This document shows, piece by piece, positions 23,081 to 35,116 of a stretch of DNA of 64,000 nucleotides (its first letter is position 1; each line of letters starts with the position of its first letter). The notes under the pieces were generated by a model. That model saw nothing but the letters and a program-made list of their open reading frames with translations. It searched no databases and was not told the DNA's origin. The position numbers were made by a program, and so were the translations under genes. Origin of the DNA: Erythroxylum novogranatense (taxonomy: Eukaryota > Streptophyta > Magnoliopsida > Malpighiales > Erythroxylaceae); NCBI GenBank assembly GCA_029891385.1, contig CM057228.1:51671783-51735782 (forward strand), read 5' to 3'.

Positions 23081-24466
23081 TATATAGGCGTGTATCGTGT
23101 TTCCGGTCCGGTTAACACTTTGCTAACGTAGTAGATAGGGTGTTGTTCATTCCCCTCCGACCGAATTAGTACCGCGCTGATCGACCCCTCGGTAACCGCC
23201 AAGTATAACACCAGGTTCTCTCCGTCTACCGGGCTTTGCAGGATAGGCGGGCTAGACAAGTACTGCTTCAAGTGCTGGAAAGCTTGTTCGCACTCGTCTG
23301 GCCATCGGAATTGAGTCACATTCGCTTTCCTCAGTACTTTGAAAAATGGGAGGCACTTATCCCCCAATCTGGAAATGAACCTGCTCAGCGAGACTATCCG
23401 ACCGGTCAATATCTGAACATCCTTCAAACATTGTGGCGAAGGCATCTGTATGATGGCCTCAATCTTTTCTGGATTAGCTTCGATTCCCCGCTGAGTGATC
23501 ATAAACCCCAGGAATTTTTCGGATGCCACCCCGAACACACATTTTTCCGGGTTTAGCTTCATCTGAAATTTATTGTGGTCCGCAAGACTTCTCGAGATCT
23601 TCCACATGCTCATGGCCGTCTTACTTTTGACCACCATATCATCTCGATGCTTCAACCGACCGACCGATCTATTTTTTAAAGACCTCCATGACGAGCCGTT
23701 GGTAGGTCGCCCCCGCGTTCTTAATGAAGGGCATTACACAGTAGCAGATGTGCCTTGGTCATTATGAAGCGGTCTTTTCTTCGTCTTCTAGACTCATCTG
23801 GATCTGATGATAGCCCGAGAAGGCGTCCAGGAAGCTGAGCAGTTCATGCCCTGAGGTAGAATCTACTAACTGGTCGATCTTCGGCAATGGGAAGCTGTCT
23901 TTTGGACATGCTTTGTTCAGATCGGTGAAGTCTATACACATCCTCCATTTCCCGTTTTTCTTTTTCACTAAGACCACGTTAGCGAGCCACTTGGGGTATT
24001 TGACCTCTCGTATGAACCCCACTTCAAGCAACTTCCGTACTTCTTTCTCGATCACCCCCTGGCGCTCCTTACTGTGCCATCGCTTCTTCTGTCTGAACGG
24101 CTTGCAGTCATGCCGAATGCCGAGGGAGTGACATGCAACTGACCGAGAAATGCCGGGCATGTCGTTCGGTACCCAAGCGAAAACCGATTTGTTTTCCACC
24201 AAGCAGTCGGTGATTTCTTTAGCTAGGTTCTTCTGTAGCTCGGAACCTAGATTTGTGAACTTGGAGGGGTCAGCTTCATCCAGTACAACCCGTTGCGTTT
24301 CTTCCACTGGATTCATCCTGTTCGTCTCTTCGTCGGCTCTTACGTTAAGAGAGCTCGTCAGCACTACCGCCCCTTCTAGGGTTTTGGTTTCTACCAAGTA
24401 ACATTCCCTGGCGATTTTATGCTGACCCCTGACGACACCAATTCCATGGGGCGTCGGGAACTTCAT
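23081..24466 (-). pseudogene. Tat reverse transcriptase
   Basis: The minus strand gives, in order, FAWVPNDMPGI, WLANVVLVKKKNGKWRMCID, DLNKACPKDSFPLP, ELLSFLDAFSGYHQIQM, then after a shift KNAGATYQRLVMEVFKK, and HRDDMVVKSK where YVDDMVVKSK is expected. The region around the catalytic motif has lost bases, so the tyrosine and valine are gone although both Asp codons remain. KCVFGVASEKFLGFMI and the thumb follow at 23080-23655. Dead as sequenced. Confidence 0.92.
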
Positions 24467-24469
24467 AAC

Positions 24470-24842
24470 CTGGAAGTATGTGGAGACGACCGAGCGAGAG
24501 CATTTTGAGTAGCTCGCCCAATTATTGCATTGTCGCCCTCGAACTTTCGACTAGGAACTCCACGTCCCTTTCTATCCGGCATGGCTTACGCCAAACTTCA
24601 CTTTCGATAGACCGAGGCGACGGGTATCTTGACGCCGGTTATTCCTTTGATGGGGCCGTCGAAGGTAGTAGTCGTTCTTGGTACCTTCATACGCTTGAAG
24701 GCTTCATAGTCAATGGTCCACCGAGCTACCGTGTCAATCATCACCCGCTTCACCTCGTAACCGTCCATATTGAGATTTCTGATGAGGCGTCATCGTGAGG
24801 GCAATTTACTCCATTTAGGTTCGACTCATCGAAAGAGATCAT
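24470..24842 (-). pseudogene. Tat protease remnant
   Basis: The minus strand contains IRNLNMDGYEVKRVMIDTVA, matching the start of plant gypsy protease, but the active-site DTG reads DTV. It continues YEAFKRMKVPR and GPIKGITGVKIPV, followed by a stop. A stop also lies just upstream. It sits between gag and RT, as expected. Confidence 0.75.
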
Positions 24843-26123
24843 TTAAATCGTTCTCCTTGGTTTTGATGGGCTGTCTTCACGAATTTGTTTGGCGTATCTT
24901 TTCCTGCCTTTAACGGTGGATCCCCCTGCTGCATTTCCACTGAATATCGTGTTAATGACCCCGGCCGGTAGGTCATCTTGTTGTTCGGCATTTCCATCGT
25001 TTCTTTCCCTTGACCGCCCTCTGTTTTCTCGTCGGCTATTGTCTGACCGCCCTGTCTTGCGATCGGCGTTTCGTTCGTGTTTCACTAATCGGCCTAACCT
25101 CCCCTTTTGAATGAGGAGCTCGATCTCTTTTTTCAACCGCCAGCAATTTTTCGTATCATGACCGACCTCTCTGTGGAAGCGGCAATACAAGTTGGAGTTC
25201 CTGTCCTTGTACGGTGTCTTCATTTTTTCGGGCTCTCGGATAGTTTCCCCATCCGCTCTCACAGCCGCCAGTACTTCTGCATATGTCTTGTTTAGTGGAG
25301 TGAACTCCTGCCGATATCCTTGTCGATCAGCCGGCCTTCTCCAGCCCGACTGGTTTTTTTGCCGCTTGTGCGAATTGCCCGTCCTATCATTTGGCGAGCG
25401 ATCATCCGTCCGACGCCTCGTATTTTTCAGCACTTCTTCAAGTTGAATGTATCTGTCCGCCCTGTTTCTTATTTCCTGGACGGATCGAGGCTGATCGAGG
25501 GCTAATGATTTCTTGAACTCCTCGTCCCTCGTATTATTCATGAGCGCGGCCAACATGGACGAGCAAGTGAGGTCAGGAACCTCGACCGCTTCATTGTTAA
25601 ACCGGGTGATGAACTCCCTCAAACTCTCATTCCTCCCTTTGGTGAGTTGCATCACCTCCAAAGTCGCTCTTCTGCGGCCGCCATCAGAGCGAATCGATTC
25701 AAGAATAACTCCTTGAAATCTTGAAACAAGTGATGTTCTCGAGGGCGTGTCGTTGAACCATCGCCGAGCTCCCTCTTGGAAGGCCGTGCAGAAAGCCTTA
25801 CACTGGATAGCGTCCGGGACACAATGTAGGTTCATCATGGACTGGAAGTGCTGCAGGTAATCCAGGGGGTCAGTCTTCCTGGTGTATTTCTCGGGGGTCG
25901 GTATTTTTGTGACGGGTGCTGGGAGGCTATCCAAGATCTCCAGAGTAAAGGGAAAGCTGTACTGCGCCGTCTGGCGGTCTGGACGGAAGCTTATAGCCGC
26001 ATTAATCCGATCGTCCACGATTTTTTCTAGGTTTTGGGTTTGGTGGCGATCGGTCATCATGCTGGTTTGTCGCGCAGACGTCTGTTGTTCGTCATTTGGG
26101 GACCGCAGGATCTGGCGAATCAA
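24843..26123 (-). pseudogene. Tat gag
   Basis: A 426-codon open frame on the minus strand. The gag core has YTRKTDPLDYLQHFQSMMNL, AFQEGARRWF and LREFITRFNNEAV. A basic linker is followed by a zinc knuckle YCRFHREVGHDTKNC (C-x2-H-x4-H-x4-C spacing, typical of Tat gag rather than the usual CCHC). A basic Arg/Asp tail follows. No ATG heads this frame; an ATG at 26145 is out of frame by a small indel, so the N-terminus is broken. Confidence 0.9.
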
Positions 26124-26425
26124 CAGACGGCCGCTTCCTCGATCATTTTACGAGTCGGGACGGAGTGCTACCGAAATAGGTTACAGACCGATCGGTGTTG
26201 AAGAGTCGGTGTGTCTTTGGGTGCGACGTTATCCTCCACGCACCACGCTCTGCTCTTCTGCTCCAAGGTGTGAGGTTGTTGTTGATCGTTAGGATCGAGG
26301 ATTCGCGCGAGGCATGCGGCAAAGAAGATAATTGCAGCAACCGCAAACCTAGACGCCAGATCGCCAGGTCGCGACAATGCCACATCGAATTCGCCGCCAC
26401 CGGCCGATTTGTGTGGTTCTCGACG

Positions 26426-26460
26426 TGGTTCGAAAGTCGGCCCCACGGTGGGCACCAATT
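26426..26460 (-). promoter_or_regulatory. PBS region of the Tat element
   Basis: Directly inside the 5' LTR the minus strand reads ATTGGTGCCCACCGTGGGG, a variant of the GGCGCCCACCGTGGGG context seen after the LTR in Tat-like elements. This marks the primer site; I do not assign the tRNA. Confidence 0.65.
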
Positions 26461-26624
26461 GGTTCGCCGGATTCATTTGAACAGTGCTACCGCTTGATCC
26501 ATGAGTTGGCAACCTTCACGTTGTTCTTGGCGAATATACCTGCAAAACAAGGAAGGCTCGTCGGGGGTGATCGGCCCATGGGTCGTCTTGATTGGGTCCG
26601 GGCCCAGCACGGTCGACCCGACCA
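26460..26624 (-). repeat. 5' LTR of the Tat element, internally deleted
   Basis: 165 bp. It matches both ends of the left LTR but lacks the segment corresponding to 17216-17474. The deletion joint carries the microhomology GAT. The promoter part is probably gone. Confidence 0.9.
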
Positions 26625-26629
26625 CATAT

Positions 26630-27350
26630 ATTAACATGATATACTAAACAAAAACTTAACTATATTTAAATTTTTGTTTATTAATATTAAATTTTATTTT
26701 AAAATATTAAAGTTATACTTTTTATCTAATTTTCTAAAAGAACCTTTGGGTTAAAATTTTCTCTTTTCCATTGTAATATCTTTACATAACGTTATATAGC
26801 CTATGCAAGCATCATCAATACGCCGTCCTTCGACGCAAAATTTTACGGTTTGGTAACCTGAAATCAAAGAATTGGAATGAGAAAGTATGAATGAGAATCA
26901 AAAAGTGTGAATGGGAAAGAAAATATAATTACTGATTATGCATATTTAATATGCAAGCACTAGGAATAGAAGTTAATAGTTATATTAGTGTTTGATATCA
27001 AATATTAAGAATGGTAATGAAATTTTTACTTATTATTATGTGATTGATTTTGTAAATAATTAATTAAATATTTTATATTACTATTAATTTTCAAATAATT
27101 ATGAATAATTTGATAAAATAAACTAATTATTAAAGAAATTAATATAAAACATAATTTTGATGATAATATTCCAATAAGGATCCGTATCTTCATAATATTT
27201 TAATAATAACTTGATAATATTTTAATAATATCTTTATCTCTTATTACTGATTTTTCATTCCTACGTATACTCACATCCTCCTTAGGAATAAAAGTTCAAA
27301 TTACTTAAGATTCATTCCAGATTTGTCATTCCCTATCTTATCTATTCTAA
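26630..27350. other. AT-rich region with MITE-like ends
   Basis: No gene. From about 26855 (TTTGGTAACCTGAAATCAAA) to about 27345 both ends carry GGAATGA-type words in opposite orientation, with very AT-rich sequence between. This could be a decayed MITE, but I could not fix ends or a target duplication. Confidence 0.35.
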
Positions 27351-27919
27351 GTAGGCCAAAAGGGCTAATTAGCCCCGAACGTTTTCACGGATGTACAAAA
27401 TAGACCCTAACGTTTCAGAGTGTTCAAAATGAATCCTAAAGTTTACCATATGTTCAAATTAGACCCCAAGGTCTTGAAACCATTCACATTGAGCCTTGAG
27501 CACTAACGTCGTAAGGGCATCGTCAATCACCTGCTGGCACGGTTCGTTAAATGCTAACAAGGATTTTTTTAATTTTCATGGATGTGAGACCCACCGTTAC
27601 TGATATAGCATCGAGGTGGGTCCCACATTAGCTCCAAAAACATTGTGTCTCCCTCCTCCCTCAAACACAACTTTTTTGGAGAAGTCCCTCCTCCCTCACA
27701 CGCATCGTTTTTCTCTTCCCTAATCCCCAATCCTTAATCTGTCATCCACAAACATCACCACGAAGCATATTCTTCTTCCCTAATCTCCCATCGACTTTCC
27801 CTAGCAGATGCGACGTTTTCTTCTTTCTTAATCCCTAATCTCCCATCTTCTTCCCACACAATCCCTCATTTCACGTTTCTTCCCTCTTCTTCCTTACGTA
27901 TTCTTCCTCAAACAATATC
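27351..27919. other. Unclassified repeat-like sequence
   Basis: This begins with text of the type AAAGGGCTAATTAGCCCC followed by repeated phrases such as AAATAGACCCTAACGTTT and AAATTAGACCCCAAGG. Such phrases are common at the ends of plant TIR elements. No matching opposite end was found, and no coding sequence. Confidence 0.35.
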
Positions 27920-28425
27920 TCATCGTGGTAGGACATTGTTTTATGAATTTTATGTTTTCTGTGGTCCCCTAAATCTTCTTGTTGTCTGCCTCGTCGTGTT
28001 ATATTTGCTTTTTTTATTTTATTTAGTCTGCCTTCACTTATTGTCAATGAATACACCAACCATTTTTCACTGTCTATTGCTATGTTGTTTTATCAGTATT
28101 GCCATATTAGTTGTAAGATTTCTAAGACATTCTATTAATAAAAATACAGATGAGAGTATTGCATCATCCTAGTAGACTTTCAGGACATTTCATCGTGGTC
28201 AATTGTTGTATGCCACATTGTGGTATTTTCACTTTTATGTTTATTTTATCTGGTCTGCCTCCACTTATTATCGATGAATACACCAATCATTTTTCACTAT
28301 CTGCTACTATGTTGTTTTATTAATGTTGCCATATTAGTTGTAAGATTTCTAAGGCATTCTATTAATTAAAAATACAACTAAGAGTACTACATCACCCTAG
28401 TAGACTTTCTAGACATTCAAAGGAT
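27920..28425. repeat. Imperfect tandem duplication (271 and 235 bp)
   Basis: Unit 1 at about 27920-28190 and unit 2 at about 28191-28425 both start CATCGTGGT and share GTCTGCC, GAATACACCAA, TTGTAAGATTTCTAAG and CCTAGTAGACTTTC. The offset is 227-228 bp over most of the length; unit 1 has a 44-bp extra segment near its start. Several substitutions separate the units, so it is old. Confidence 0.85.
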
Positions 28426-28567
28426 AAGAATCTCTTCTATGCTTGGAAACTTTAAAAGCATTAAAAAATAGTAAATTGAAATTGCATTATTTAAACAAAT
28501 TTGGTTATTATTTGTTTAAAACATTAAAAAATGGATGTCCTAATCTCTTATATGATTGAATCAATTG

Positions 28568-28580
28568 TTGGTTAGTAGAC
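28568..28580. repeat. Target-site duplication of the LINE, left copy
   Basis: TTGGTTAGTAGAC. It is followed directly by the T-run that is the LINE's poly(A) on the minus strand. The right copy is split by a hAT: TTGGTTAGTAG at 43418-43428 and AC at 49724-49725. Confidence 0.85.
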
Positions 28581-28589
28581 TTTTTTTTT
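28581..28589 (-). other. Poly(A) tail of the LINE
   Basis: Nine T on the plus strand, directly after the target duplication. It is the 3' end of the LINE. Confidence 0.8.
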
Positions 28590-28614
28590 ACAAGGGAAAG
28601 AAAACAAACAGCTA

Positions 28615-30595
28615 CTAGCTAGGAAAATCTAAATTCCTACGAATATTTCTGTTGTAGAGGGTGCCTTGCATGTCCCTGTAGAGGGTATCCAAAATGTTCC
28701 GCGGGGGCTCCTGCAGGGTTTGCAGTCCTGGCTTTGTTAAAGAGGCTAAATGAGTCAAATGATCGGCACATTGATTCCCTTCTCGATGCGTATGCTCAAG
28801 GTGCACTTCCCATGTTCAAAGAATCAAGTCTCGTATACCTGTCACCAAAAAAGAATGCGTAGTTAGAACAATCAAGTAGGAGGATAAAATATTAATTACC
28901 TCAAGGGAGTTAACTTCCACGATCACTCGCTTATAACCCCACTCCCATGCCAGCATGAGACCTGAATACACACCACAGAGTTTGGCCAATAGAGGATCGC
29001 CAACTCCTATATTATGTAAGAAGCCTACACACCAATGTCCCTGACAGTTCCTTATAAGGCCTCCTGCTGAAGCAATATTAGAGCCCAATTTCACTGCCCC
29101 ATCCGTATTAAGCTTAACCCATCCTTCGTGGGGTTTAGTCCAGCCGACTAAAGCACCCAAAGGAAGCCCTTGAAACTGAAAAACACGATTTTCCAACTCA
29201 CTGGCTCATATGATCCACTTAGTATAATCCATGACAATGATAGGACCCTTGATTGGCCAAACAAAACCCGACTCGAAAATGCTGTTATTACGCCATTTCC
29301 AAAGAAACCAACAGGCGACACTAAAATTAGTCATCCACTCGGCCTGATGCAGCTACATGTGTGAACTAAGATTGGACATGAGCCAGGTTCCTTCCTCCTG
29401 GTTGAAGAAGTCCCCACCAACCATGGCAGTAGGAAATTTGTGCCAGAAAGATTTGATCCAAGCATAGTCCCGTAAAACATGTATGGTCGTTTCCTCCTGT
29501 CTATAGTAAGTACAACCATCCTCCATGGTCAGGTGCCGGATCACACGTTGCTTATTGATTAACAATTTTCGCTTAGCCACCAGTCAGAGAAAAGACTTGA
29601 TGCGCTGTGGTCCCGCTCACTTCCATATGTCCTCCCACTGTCTGTTTAAGACGTCAGTGTTGATGTTCTCAATAAGCTCGTAAGCAGACGCTACAGTGAA
29701 TCGCCGATGGGGAGTGTGGCCCCAGATCAAAATATCTTCCTCTTGGTCGTTGAGGTGGGTACTGGTGGGCGCACACTGTGTCGGGGAGATAAGGTTGGAA
29801 TAACTGCCCAAGCCAGTGTCCCCTCTCATCTTGAAAATATGAAATTGTAGCATTGAGTATGCTCTCAGGGATTTCGGTGTGAGCCACCAAATAGAGAGGG
29901 CCCCAGTCTTTCAACCAATGATCAAGCCAGAAAAGGATGCGTCATCCATTTCCTAATTGCCATTGCGCGCCTTGACGTACCAGATTCCATGTAGCTACAA
30001 TCCCTCGCCAAATAACCGAAGCTCCATGCCTAGGTAAAGTTTGTGGGATATGATTAGTATCCACCCAGTACTTGGCCTTCAGAGTCTGTACCCACAGAGC
30101 ATGGGGTTTAGTAAGGAGATCCCATCCGAGTTTCGTAAGAAGTGCGTCATTCATCGATCGAATGCACTTAAGCCCGAGACCCCCCGCTTTCTTGGGTTTA
30201 CACACTTCCTCCCAACTGACCAGATGAATTTTCTTTTGACCAACCTGTGACCCCCAAATGAAGTCCCTCATTAACTTTTCCAGATCATCACATAGGTGTC
30301 GAGGAAGACGTACCGTTTGCATTGCAAAAATCGGCAGAGACGAGATTACGGATTGCGTAAGGGTAACTCGACGCTAAGGATAACAACCTTGATTTCCAAC
30401 CATTTAGCTTTTGTTGGGCCTTATCCAAAATATACTGATAGGTATTACGAGTGATGCACTCATGGATCAGAGGGACTCCTAAATATTTCCCAAGATTGTT
30501 AGTTTTGGTAACCTGTAGCGTACGGTTAAGGGAATGTGCAGTACTATTCGTAACATTCTTGAAAAAAAAGATCCGGGTTTTAGTAAAGTTAATAC
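28615..30595 (-). pseudogene. LINE ORF2, C-terminal part with RNase H
   Basis: The minus strand continues from the RT thumb: TFTKTR-like text near 30590, then LGKYLGVPLIHE, LGLKCIRSMNDALLTKLGWD at about 30150, and the zf-RVT-like region at 29350-29850. RNase H at 28816-29196 starts GWVKLNTDGAVK (Asp kept), then LLAKLCGVYSG where active enzymes have AE (Glu is Lys), and VIVEVNSLEV where a D is expected (Asp is Asn). The final HREGNQCADHL is kept. Many stops. Confidence 0.85.
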
Positions 30596-32267
30596 TGTAG
30601 CCCCCCCCTCACCGTAGGGTACACATCGGGACGCCCGAAGGTCGCTCCGATACGTATCCCACGATAAAGGTGCACCACCAGAACATTCCCATTAATAATC
30701 CACCTGGCATCGCAATAATTAAAATCATAATATATCAGAAATCAGTAACTTTTAAAAATCCAAAAGAATCTTAATACAGTCATTCAGTATTAGAATAGAT
30801 AAGTCTATCAGTCCCCTAAACAAAACCAAAAAGGAAACTGATACAAGTATCTATCCTAAGATCATCCGCAAAAGTCCAACCCAATTGACCGACACATGTG
30901 TCATCGCAACCTCTTGCCAAGACGCCACACGGCAGAAAAGACTATCTCCGGAGCTAGGGGTCTACTCTATCAATCCTGAAAAATTAGATGCAATTTTGGG
31001 TGAGTTTATGAACTCAAGTGAGAAACCATCATCGATGGTTCACTCAAATCATGCATTACGTAAATCATGCATAAAGATAGCACAAGAATATTCAATTTAC
31101 AGATTATATAACAATTTACGAGTCTATAACAAATTTAAAGATCAAATAGCAATTTACAATAGTATATAACAGTTTACAGTATCATACCACAATTTACAGT
31201 AAATCATGCAACAGTTTACAGTAGCATGTAACCATTTGCAATGTCTCATGTCATCACATAATTCAGTAAGTTTGCAATTCAATCAGCCGTGTGTATACAA
31301 TACATATGAGACTCTTTTCGCTTATTCGTTACAGCCCAAGTGCTCGGTCAAGATTCAATGGGGGAAGGTCAGGATTTCTCCCCTGCTCGAGGTCGGTCAA
31401 GATGCGGTGTTCGAGCTCGAGGCTCTTTTCAAAGGATAATAGCAACTTGGGTCACATTTCATTATCTCGATCATGCATTTATGCATGCAATGCAATGTTC
31501 AAGAAATTGGTGTTCAATAATCTCGATTAGTGCGGCTATAAAAGCCCAAGATTACATTCCTCAAGATTACAAGAATTCAATCCAATACAAGAGTTCAATC
31601 CAATACAAGAAACATGCCACTCGATCATGTATATTTCAAGAATCATGCAATTTCACATTGGCAGTAATTCACATCGAGCATTTAGACAACAGAATTTGAG
31701 AAACCAACTAGGTTACTCACCGTAACGCCCTAGCTATCGCCTCGAAGTTCCAAAGAATGTCCGTGGAATGACGATCCAACGGCGCCTATAACAAAGAAAA
31801 TACAACCCATTACTAGATGCTCAATAAAGCGATTCAAGAATGCATATGTCTCAGTGGAACTACGTACAATGCATGTTCACGATTTTCCCGGCACTAAAAC
31901 CCAATTTAGAACTCTTAGGCCTAATTTTATCACTTCGCTTAATTGATCGACAATAATTGATCCAATCCTATAATTCAGTTCAATTTTCTCAATCCGTACT
32001 TCCTATAACAGTTCCCTATTCACTGGATCAAAACCTCAATTAAAACTCCAATTGTCTCAATTCAATACTTAGGTCACACTATGAACCATAATTGACCTTA
32101 ATCTCGATAAATCGATACCACTTAAATTAAATTCTAACTCCCATAATTATTCTCAATTGTAGACCTCTTTCTCTAGTTCGTAATGAATCAAGAATCACCT
32201 CAATCGGAGGTCTATACCATAAATTATACCCAATAAACTAAAATCAATCCAATCAGAAAAACCCCTT

Positions 32268-32500
32268 CGTCGCGACCTACAGCCCTTGTCGCGACGTACA
32301 GAGGATCACTCGCCGAGGCGTGAATGACGCTCGCCCCGGCGTGAGCCCTTGTCACGCTAGTCGCGACGTAAGCCAAAAGGCTCGTCGCGACGATTTCTGT
32401 GTGCTCGCCGAGGCGTCCAAGGCCGTCATGCATGAAAGCACTATATTTTCAGAAGCGGCGAGGCACACCAGACGTCGCGACGTGCAAGTCGCCCACTGTC
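32268..32500. repeat. GC-rich inverted-repeat word cluster in LTR-A copy 2
   Basis: This includes the perfect palindrome TCGTCGCGACGA at 32382-32393 and several GTCGCGAC or CGCCGAGGCG variants. Same position in the LTR as the clusters at 1661-1916 and 35889-36025. Confidence 0.8.
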
Positions 32501-32888
32501 TTCTCCGATCGATTTCTGCCATTTCTTTCTCTAAAACCTCCATTAAACACTCCAACTACCCAAATCAACCATAATAAATGCCATAAATATATGCAACAAC
32601 CATAATAACAACATTAATGCCATTAAAACTTACCAATCGAAGATCAATCCACAAATTTCTCAAAAATCACCGAAACCCTAAAACTTTCTCAAATCAACGA
32701 TTAATCCACTCTCCAAGCTTCTCAGCCTTTAACAATCACAATAAACCAGTTAGCTATGCACAATGAGAAGAAAATCATAGAGAAAGATCGAAGAATCCTC
32801 ACCGGTGGGAGGAGTCGAAGATCGTCGTGGGAGGAGGAAGAGAAGAAATTCTTTTTGCCTTAGGTAATTTCCCCAATTTCTAACCTAG

Positions 32889-32898
32889 CTATTTATAG
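32889..32898 (-). promoter_or_regulatory. TATA box of LTR-A copy 2
   Basis: The minus strand reads CTATAAATAG about 0.51 kb inside the LTR. It is conserved in copy 1. Confidence 0.6.
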
Positions 32899-33405
32899 AC
32901 ATAGGTCTCCAAATCAGTTCAAATTTCAGTCTCTAAATTTCAATGGCTCAACATTTTTATTCCTAACAGTATAACTCTAATTTTTTCATTACCATTGGAC
33001 AATTCTTTCAGTACTATACAGTCAATCGGTCTGCCACTCCAAAATTTCCGGTCCGGGCATTATCTCCCAAATTTCTCGAAAATTTCCTATAAGTCACTAT
33101 CAGTAGCCAATCACTCTTAGACTATTTTAAATCAGTCACTCAAGCCCACTTACTCTTAATTTCTCAATCAATCAATCATAATCCGATCGAGTTCGGGTTT
33201 CAGTTCACGATCCAATCAATTCATAATCACAATTAAAATGCCGAAAAATCATGAATGCATGTACCTATGAATAAATGTATATGCAATAAGCCTGTTCCTC
33301 TATAATTAGAGGCCAGTAACATGCTCAATCAGTGAATGCAATGAAACCTATTAGTTTGACTCAATATTACCATAATACCCTTGTTAACAGTAACGGGATG
33401 TTACA

Positions 33406-34979
33406 AATACGTTGCCCTGACACCTGACCAAAAGTGTTCAGGGTCTGAGTGATTACTTGCGTCTGCGCCTCTGTTGCCTCTTCAAAGAGGACAAGGTCAT
33501 CAGCAAAAAATAAATGAGATAAGGGAGGCCCCGAATGACCTAAACGAATTGGTTTCTAATAACCTTGTTGGACCACCTGCAAAATAAGTTGCCCCAGTCA
33601 TTCCATGCAAAGCACAAAAAGATAGGGTGAAAGCGGATCCCTTTGTCTAATGCCTCGGGAAGGAGCAAAAGGGTCAGAAAGAGTGCCTTTCCAAGATACC
33701 TGGATAGACACTTTCGTCAGACACTTCATAATGACCCTAATGAGGTTATCAGGTATCCCAATATCTGTTAAGGTATTCTGGATGAAATCCCATCGAAGCC
33801 TATCATAGGCTTTCTCAAGATCGACCTTCAGCGCAAGGTAACCCTATTTGCCCTGTTTCTTCTTCATCGAGTGGATAACTTCCTGAGCAATGACAATGTT
33901 ATCTGTGATCTGTCTGCCTGGGATGAAACTACATTGATTATCCTTGACAAGGTAATCCATGTGAGGTTTCAACCTATTAACAATAATTTTAGCGATCACT
34001 TTATAAAGCACCGTGCAGAGACTGATGGGCCTAAACTGAGTAATGTTGGTAGGAGACGGAACCTTAGGAATTAAGACCATGATTGTTTGGCTCAAATCCA
34101 GTTCCTAGTGACCCAATCTAAAAATGTCATGAATCAATTCGACTACAACATTACCTACCTGTTCCCGTTGGTTTTGGAAGAACAGGGCATTGAAACCATC
34201 CACTCCTATGGCTTTATTAGGGTTCATGGAAAACACTATCTTCCTAACTTCAGTAGCATGGATGGGCCAACCAAGATCATGAAACCGGTCCGCTGAAAGA
34301 GGAGGAAAGCCTCCAGAATGAGGTAAAGGAGTACTCATCTCAGTGTCAGGCGTATATAATTGGAGAAAAAAATTCCTCGATAGGGTTCTGAGATGTTCAG
34401 AGCCCGACACTAAAGACCCTGTGATATCCAATAGACGATCTATGTTCAAATGCTTTCTTTTAACAAGGGTGACGGTATGATAAAACCTGGTATTACGATC
34501 ACCCTTGGAAATCCATTCACATTTGGCTCGTTAATGCCAAAAAATTTCTTCCTCACACAATACCTGTAAAAGCTCATTGCTCAAGTGTTTTTCTAAGTCT
34601 AGAAGCTCGTCCGACGTGTCATTCTGCATTGCTCGCTGAATGCCCTCCATCCGAGCAAGCAAACGTTTTTTGTGATGGAAAATATTGCCAAAAGCCTCTT
34701 GATTCCAACGCGTGAGATGCCGAGCGAAATTTGTGAGAGATTTGCTAAAAGTCTCTTCCTCTAGAAGCCAATGTTCGGACACCACCTCCGTGAAACCCGG
34801 ATGCGTTAACCAGGCGTTTTGAAAACGAAACCCAGTAGGTCTCGAGGTCTAAGTAGGGGAGTTATAGATAGGAACCAACAATGGGCGATGGTCCGATCCC
34901 AAAAAGAGTAAATGTTGATTGACCGTATGGGGAAAAGCCCTCAGTCAGGATGTCGAGCCAAACACTCGGTGTAACATCC
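33406..34979 (-). pseudogene. LINE ORF2, endonuclease end and RT
   Basis: The minus strand gives the endonuclease-RT linker (SDHRPLLVPIYN), WNQEAFGNIFHHKKRLLARM, KGDRNTRFYH, then RT: MNPNKAIGVDGFNALFFQ, FRPISLCTVLYKVIAKIIVN, CSFIPGRQITDNIVIAQEV, LKVDLEKAYDRLRWDF, GIRQRDPLSPYLFVLCMEWL and HLFFADDLVLF. The catalytic FADD is intact near 33508, but stops break the frame at several places (for example near 34096 and 34531). A typical plant L1 RT. Confidence 0.92.
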
Positions 34980-35090
34980 CGTTACCGATGCGATGAGCAT
35001 ATTGGTAATTAGGACAGCATAGGAATTTTTACTGCATTTATTCATTGAGTATTATTTTGGCCTTTGATTTTAGAGGGATAGATCATTTTG

Positions 35091-35116
35091 CACATGCACA
35101 TGCACATGCACATGCA
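35091..35116. repeat. Hexanucleotide repeat (CACATG)n
   Basis: About four units of CACATG inside LTR-A copy 3. The other copies have only scattered CATG here, so it expanded after insertion. Confidence 0.85.

Larger units (their letters stand above)
17095..26624 (-). mobile_element. Tat-type Ty3/gypsy element, complete ends, inactive
   Basis: Both ends are exact. The left LTR is 17095-17527, the right LTR 26460-26624, and CATAT occurs at 17090-17094 and 26625-26629 as the target duplication. In the minus direction the order is 5' LTR, PBS region, gag, protease, RT, RNase H with a second archaeal-like RNase H, integrase, a 0.6 kb spacer with a minisatellite, an antisense ORF, PPT and 3' LTR. 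The zinc knuckle type, the dual RNase H and the antisense ORF place it in the Tat group. All ORFs carry stops or shifts, and the right LTR has lost about 259 bp. Confidence 0.92.
30596..33405 (-). repeat. Solo LTR, family A copy 2
   Basis: 2810 bp, running from TGTAGCCCCCC to GGGATGTTACA, with perfect target duplication AATAC at 30591-30595 and 33406-33410. It interrupts LINE ORF2 between the RT active site and the thumb. No internal retrotransposon sequence is present, so it is a solo LTR left by recombination between two LTRs. The sense strand is minus, with a TATA box at 32889-32898. Confidence 0.95.
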
